Shown: one piece after another, positions 59,972 to 64,000 of the stretch
Layout of the letters: each line of letters starts with the position of its first letter
How positions within the stretch are numbered: the stretch's first letter is position 1
Assembly (NCBI GenBank): GCA_051870755.1
Contig: JBJECE010000021.1
Coordinates: 62,001 to 126,000, forward strand
Length of the DNA: 64,000 bases
From: W0P28-013 sp051870755
GTDB lineage: Bacteria > Bacteroidota > Bacteroidia > Bacteroidales > Paludibacteraceae
Direction: 5' to 3'
Notes under the pieces: generated by a model
What the model was told of the DNA's origin: nothing
Databases searched by the model: none
What the model saw: the letters and a program-made list of their open reading frames with translations, nothing else
Made by a program: the position numbers and the translations under genes

Positions 59972-60005
59972 CAAAGATACAACTTTTTTTCGAACGTTCA
60001 TTCGA
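59972..60005 (-). promoter_or_regulatory. Promoter and candidate operator of the TetR-led cluster
   Basis: Minus strand -7 box TATCTTTG at 59979-59972; palindrome TCGAACGTTCATTCGA at 59990-60005 covers the position of the -33 element. The operator role is inferred from symmetry and position. Confidence 0.45.
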
Positions 60006-60142
60006 TAGCGCCATTTTTTGACATACTGCCACGCACGCAAAAACCATAATTCACTCATTTACAACATAATAGTATATAAAAAAGTTATCAACAAAAAGAT
60101 AAAAAAAAGTGGTTTTATGGCGTTAATTCCACAAAAAACTTG

Positions 60143-60150
60143 TACTTTTG
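60143..60150 (+). promoter_or_regulatory. -7 box of queA
   Basis: TACTTTTG, 48 bp before the start codon at 60199. The -33 element is weak. Confidence 0.4.
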
Positions 60151-60198
60151 CGCCACCAAATATCATTGCAACATCAGAAAAACAAACCAGACCATCCG

Positions 60199-61419
60199 AT
60201 GATGACACCAAAACATATCCGTATTGCCGACTACGACTATCCGCTACCCGACGAACGCATTGCCAAATATCCGTTGGAAGAGCGCGACCACAGCAAACTG
60301 CTCGTGTGGTGCGACGGCACCATCAACGAAGCCCACTTTTACGATGTGCCGGATTTTCTGCACAAAGGCGATTTGCTCATCTACAACAACACGCGTGTCA
60401 TTCAGGCGCGCCTGCATTTTCACAAAGAAACGGGCGCGCAAATCGAAATTTTTTGTTTGGAGCCGCAAGCGCCAAACGACTATCTGCAGGTATTCCAAGA
60501 GACGGAATCGTGTGTTTGGAAATGCCTTGTTGGCAACCTGAAAAAATGGAAAGACGGTGCATTGGCTCAAACATTGCTGATTAAGGGCGAATTTGTGCAA
60601 ATTCAGGCTGAACGCATAGCCGCCGATGCCGGCATGACACACGACATACGTTTCAGTTGGAACAACGATAACATCACCTTTGCCGATATTTTGGAGCATT
60701 TTGGTGAGTTGCCCATTCCGCCCTATCTGAACCGCGCCACCGAAGAGAGCGACAAGACAACGTATCAAACCGTTTATTCCAAAATCGACGGTTCGGTGGC
60801 TGCACCCACGGCCGGCCTGCATTTCACCAAAGACGTGATACGCCGCCTCACTCTCAACGGCGTGCACGAGGACGAAGTAACATTACACGTCGGTGCCGGC
60901 ACATTCCAGCCCGTCAAAGCCGAAGAGATTGGCGACCACGCCATGCACCGCGAAATCATATCGGTCGGCAAAGCCACCATCAACGATATTCTGAAAAATC
61001 CGGAACATGTGGTGGCCGTCGGTACGACATCGGTACGCACGTTGGAGAGCCTATATTATTTAGGGTGTCATATTCACGCCAATCCCGAGGCGCCCGACCT
61101 GACCGTTGCACAATGGGAACCATACGACAACGCTTACACGCTGACTACGGCCGAAGCGCTGCAAGCCATTGTCGATTATCTGACACGCAAGCACCTGCCT
61201 GCCATCGAGGCCGCCACGCAAATTATGATTGTGCCGGGTTTCAAATTCCGCATTGTGCGCAAAATGTTGACCAATTTTCATCAGCCCAAAAGCACGTTGC
61301 TACTGCTGATTGCCGCATTCGTAGGCAACGACCATTGGCACGACATTTACGATTATGCGCTGGCACACGATTTTCGGTTTTTGAGTTACGGCGATAGTTC
61401 ACTCCTTGTACGTCAATAA
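60199..61419 (+). CDS. queA: S-adenosylmethionine:tRNA ribosyltransferase-isomerase
   Basis: 406 aa from the ATG at 60199 (a second ATG follows directly), longer than the 350 aa of E. coli as in other Bacteroidota. It forms epoxyqueuosine on tRNA. Signatures: YDYPLPDERIAKYPLEERDH at the N-terminus, LLIYNNTRVIQARL, PTAGLHFTKDVIRRL near residue 213, TLHVGAGTFQPVK, VGTTSVRTLES and the terminal YGDSSLLV. Together with tgt at 33182-34312 it supports a working queuosine pathway. The BASS-type transporter gene follows by 12 bp. Confidence 0.96.
   Translation: MMTPKHIRIADYDYPLPDERIAKYPLEERDHSKLLVWCDGTINEAHFYDVPDFLHKGDLLIYNNTRVIQARLHFHKETGAQIEIFCLEPQAPNDYLQVFQETESCVWKCLVGNLKKWKDGALAQTLLIKGEFVQIQAERIAADAGMTHDIRFSWNNDNITFADILEHFGELPIPPYLNRATEESDKTTYQTVYSKIDGSVAAPTAGLHFTKDVIRRLTLNGVHEDEVTLHVGAGTFQPVKAEEIGDHAMHREIISVGKATINDILKNPEHVVAVGTTSVRTLESLYYLGCHIHANPEAPDLTVAQWEPYDNAYTLTTAEALQAIVDYLTRKHLPAIEAATQIMIVPGFKFRIVRKMLTNFHQPKSTLLLLIAAFVGNDHWHDIYDYALAHDFRFLSYGDSSLLVRQ
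61053..61068 (-). repeat. Dispersed word variant inside queA
   Basis: Minus strand ACACCCTAAATAATAT, antisense to the gene. Confidence 0.4.
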
Positions 61420-61431
61420 AAGACACGCGCC

Positions 61432-62394
61432 ATGAACGTCATCGCATTTATCAAAAAATGGACATTGCCCATTGCCATGATAACCGGCGCTGTCGGTTAT
61501 TTTGTGTTGGCCAAATGGCAACCGGTGGCACCGCTCAAACCCGCTATCAACGAGGCGATTGCCATACTGACGCCCACACTCATCTTTGCACAATTACTCT
61601 TGTCGTTTTGCAAAATTGACCCGAAAACCCTCCGACCACACGGCTGGCATGCTTGGTTGCTGCTATTCCAAGCCGCGACATGCTGCATTATGGCAGTCAT
61701 GCTGTTGCTGTTGCCGCTGAATGGTGCCTATCGTGCTGTACTCGAAGGCGTTATGGTCTGTTTGATCTGTCCGACAGCCACCGCAGGCGTAGTCATCACC
61801 GGCAAATTGGGCGGCAACACATCGAGTTTGCTCACCTACACCCTTTTATCGAACATTATGGCGGCCATTTTGGTTCCAATTGTCTTTCCGTTGGTCGAGC
61901 CGCATGCCGGTCTGACGTTTATAGCGGCATTTTTCCGCATTTTAGGCAAAGTATTTCCGCTCTTGTTGGCACCATTTCTGTTAGCCCTATTGTTTAGCTA
62001 TTGTCTGCCGCGTCTGCATCAAGTGCTTTTGCGTTATTCGTGGTTGGCCTTCTATTTATGGGCGGTTTCGCTCACCATTGTAACCGGACAAACCGTGCAA
62101 TCGCTCGTTACGAGCAGTGCCGATATGCTGACAGAGATACTCATTGCATTAGGCGGTTTGGCGGCTTGCGCCTTGCAGTTTTGGGTGGGCAAAAAAGTCG
62201 GCACCGTTTACGACGACCGCATCAGTGCCGGACAATCATTAGGACAGAAAAACACCATTTTGGCCATTTGGATGGCCTATTCGTATCTGAATCCGTTGGC
62301 GTCGGTCGGCCCCGGCAGTTACGTCATCTGGCAAAATTCGTTCAATTCGTGGCAACTGTGGAAACAAGCCAAGACAACGCCACCGACGAAATGA
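61432..62394 (+). CDS. BASS-family (bile acid:sodium symporter-like) transporter
   Basis: 320 aa with about nine or ten transmembrane helices. ICPTATAGVVITGKLGGNTS near residue 110 and SAGQSLGQKNTILAIWMAYS near residue 265 carry the two crossover motifs of the BASS fold. Members transport organic anions, pantoate or bile acids with sodium; the substrate here is unknown. It is 12 bp after queA and is followed by a terminator shared with the convergent exporter gene. Confidence 0.82.
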   Translation: MNVIAFIKKWTLPIAMITGAVGYFVLAKWQPVAPLKPAINEAIAILTPTLIFAQLLLSFCKIDPKTLRPHGWHAWLLLFQAATCCIMAVMLLLLPLNGAYRAVLEGVMVCLICPTATAGVVITGKLGGNTSSLLTYTLLSNIMAAILVPIVFPLVEPHAGLTFIAAFFRILGKVFPLLLAPFLLALLFSYCLPRLHQVLLRYSWLAFYLWAVSLTIVTGQTVQSLVTSSADMLTEILIALGGLAACALQFWVGKKVGTVYDDRISAGQSLGQKNTILAIWMAYSYLNPLASVGPGSYVIWQNSFNSWQLWKQAKTTPPTK

Positions 62395-62403
62395 ACATAC
62401 AAA

Positions 62404-62440
62404 AAACAAACAGGCCGAATAATTGTTCGGTCTGTTTATT
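62404..62440. terminator. Bidirectional terminator between convergent genes
   Basis: AACAGGCCGAA - TAATTG - TTCGGTCTGTTT, with A-runs on the left and TTTATT on the right. Confidence 0.75.
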
Positions 62441-62445
62441 GTGGA

Positions 62446-64000
62446 TCAATTCTTTGTATTGTCTTTCGTGTTTTTGAACCGCGGTTTGCGTCCAAACCGG
62501 CGCGCAAAAAATTTGCTGTTGGCCAACAAACGGAACAACCACGGTTGCAGCGTATAGGTTATCAGCACAGTAGAAGTCATGCCGATGAGCGTGCTCACCC
62601 CAACCGACCGCAAAGCCGGATGTGTGGCAAACAATAGCGATGTAACCACTACCAACAACACAAATGCCGAGAGCGAAATGGCCGTTTTGTGATACATCAG
62701 CAAGTGTGTATCGTTACGGCGCGTATCGGCCAGCAAACCATCCATCACAAAAATGCTGTAATCGACACCGACACCGAATATAAACGAAGAGATGACAATG
62801 TTGATCAAATTGAATTGCAAACCGCATATTCCCATCACGCCTTCAACGATATACCAACTCAAAAACATCGGCAAAAACGCCAACAGCGCTCGCGACAAAC
62901 TCTTGAACGACAAGAGCAAAACCACAAACACAAACAGCGACGAAATGAGCAACACGATATTAAAATCGTCGTTGACAATGCGCACCATATCGTTGGTGTA
63001 ATAAAATGGGTCGATAACAACCGTATGTGCCTCGGCAGCAATGGCATCGTTCACTTTTTGGCGTTCGGTTTCGGGCATCAACACAGAAGTGAACACCATA
63101 TATTTGCCATCGGTTTCTTCCACGAAGTTGGACAACAGACTCTCGGGCAGCACGCCGGCTTCGACCAACGATGCAGGCGCATAATCGGCTTCGAGCAGCG
63201 TAAAAAACGGTTCGAACAATCCGGCAGCCAATCCATGGTGTTGAGCGGCTTTTGCCACTTTTTGGCGCACTTCCGACACACGTTGTTCGTTCCAATAGTT
63301 GTTCCAAGCATCAATGCGTTGTTGCTGTTCGGCTTCGGTGAGCAGCAGCGCCGACACATTCGAAAAACGCTTGACCACACCGACTTGTTCCAGCGAATCG
63401 CACACACGCGCTATGGCACCACTATAAGTTAAAGCCGAATCCAACGTTTCGGCCGTTGCTGCATAATACATTGATGCACAACCATTATTATTCTTTTCGG
63501 CATACAACGCTTGCGAACGCAACACTTTCGGTTCGTTGTAACCGATGTGCTTCAAATCGCTGTCGAATGTTACCCACGTCGATGTGTAAAAGCACACAGC
63601 ACACACTACCAAAATCGCGGCTATCAACCATTTGTTGCGGTCTATCGGATAACTATTGATTTTGTCGAGCACCGCAAAGGCTTTGGGCGAGTGGTCCAAC
63701 TGTTTTGCCCCGAAAAAATGCGGTAAAAATATCAGTGCAAACAGCGTTGTACCAATCAACGCAAACGAAGCAAACATGCCGAAATCTTTCAACAAATCGC
63801 TCTGCGTGAACAACAAACCTGCAAAAGCGCCAATAGTTGTCAAACAGCCAAGACACACCGGTGTCGCTTGATCTTTAAGCAGTTGAATCGGGTCGGCCAC
63901 ATACTTGGAATGCGTCAGCACATGCAGACAATAACTCAACGCCACACCCAACACTATCGCCCCGATGCCGATGGCCAGCAACGACATCGTGCCCTTGATC
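62446..64000 (-). CDS. MMPL/RND-type exporter, C-terminal part (N-terminus beyond right edge)
   Basis: 518 codons open to the edge. The ATG at 63987 is internal because the frame continues without a stop (IKGT before MSLLAIGIG). The visible part has the end of the first membrane bundle (LLKDQATPVCLGCLTTIGAF), a second large periplasmic loop (about residues 135-340), and a second bundle with FIFGVGVDYSIFVMDGLLAD, the MMPL/RND signature. Such exporters move lipids or pigments across the inner membrane and are regular members of aryl polyene/flexirubin loci. Its closeness to the ACP-ketosynthase cluster suggests a link, though queA and a transporter gene lie between. Confidence 0.88.
   Translation of the reverse strand, partial: IKGTMSLLAIGIGAIVLGVALSYCLHVLTHSKYVADPIQLLKDQATPVCLGCLTTIGAFAGLLFTQSDLLKDFGMFASFALIGTTLFALIFLPHFFGAKQLDHSPKAFAVLDKINSYPIDRNKWLIAAILVVCAVCFYTSTWVTFDSDLKHIGYNEPKVLRSQALYAEKNNNGCASMYYAATAETLDSALTYSGAIARVCDSLEQVGVVKRFSNVSALLLTEAEQQQRIDAWNNYWNEQRVSEVRQKVAKAAQHHGLAAGLFEPFFTLLEADYAPASLVEAGVLPESLLSNFVEETDGKYMVFTSVLMPETERQKVNDAIAAEAHTVVIDPFYYTNDMVRIVNDDFNIVLLISSLFVFVVLLLSFKSLSRALLAFLPMFLSWYIVEGVMGICGLQFNLINIVISSFIFGVGVDYSIFVMDGLLADTRRNDTHLLMYHKTAISLSAFVLLVVVTSLLFATHPALRSVGVSTLIGMTSTVLITYTLQPWLFRLLANSKFFARRFGRKPRFKNTKDNTKN

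Overview
The window looks like chromosomal DNA of a member of the Bacteroidota, most likely an uncultured Bacteroidales. The grounds are promoters of the TTTG-N19/20-TAnnTTTG type in front of many genes, starts without Shine-Dalgarno sequences, two exported proteins with a type IX secretion-like C-terminal module, the sodium-pumping methylmalonyl-CoA decarboxylase operon of propionate producers, and many Bacteroidales-type families (DUF4105, DUF4956, DUF6088, DUF6064, split 5'-nucleotidase). I cannot place it below order. Most of the window is ordinary core genome.

Layout. 1-1851: 5' part of a large secreted repeat protein running off the left edge. 2191-4972 (minus): pth, rplY, a CcdA/ArsG-like permease with a small thioredoxin, ybaK. 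5071-8189 (minus): nuclease/phosphatase, membrane protein and beta-helix lipoprotein. 8811-13281 (plus): methylmalonyl-CoA epimerase and four-subunit decarboxylase, the propionate-forming end of the succinate pathway. 13282-17545: repeat-rich locus with two divergent secreted proteins. 17657-19332: AbiE-type toxin-antitoxin pair. 19385-31544: transporters, a beta-helix lipoprotein, SIMPL protein, peroxiredoxin, upp, glyS, tex, nadD and envelope proteins. 31666-39480: lptG-tgt-lptF-mfd-sirtuin operon. 39564-45394: split 5'-nucleotidase lipoproteins (minus), then glucosaminidase, DUF4105 and pullulanase (plus). 45471-49400: tRNA-Ser followed by repeats, gene fragments and a foreign-looking gene pair with a divergent AraC regulator. 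49453-55225: glycosyltransferase, prfB, lipid kinase, and a VTC/DUF4956/DUF2490 operon. 55292-59918 (minus): a fatty-acid-synthase-like cluster (dehydratase, two ACPs, ketosynthase, PepSY-like protein, acyltransferase, TetR) resembling aryl-polyene/flexirubin loci. Then queA, a BASS-type transporter, and the C-terminal part of an MMPL exporter cut by the right edge.

The most interesting locus is 13776-17486. Two divergent genes share nearly identical 5' ends (a 111-bp inverted repeat covering leader and start codon, one mismatch) and nearly identical 3' ends (188-bp inverted repeat encoding the sorting domain), but have different middles. The 652 bp between the inner repeats contains one recognisable promoter, pointing only to the right-hand gene. 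Inversion between the repeats would turn it towards the left-hand gene while leaving both reading frames intact. This is the geometry of a phase-variable invertible promoter, inferred from sequence only. A second unexplained signal is a 16-bp word, ACACCCTAwwTAwTAT, that recurs about eight to ten times in genes and between genes.

All functions are inferred from family motifs read by eye; no database search was possible.
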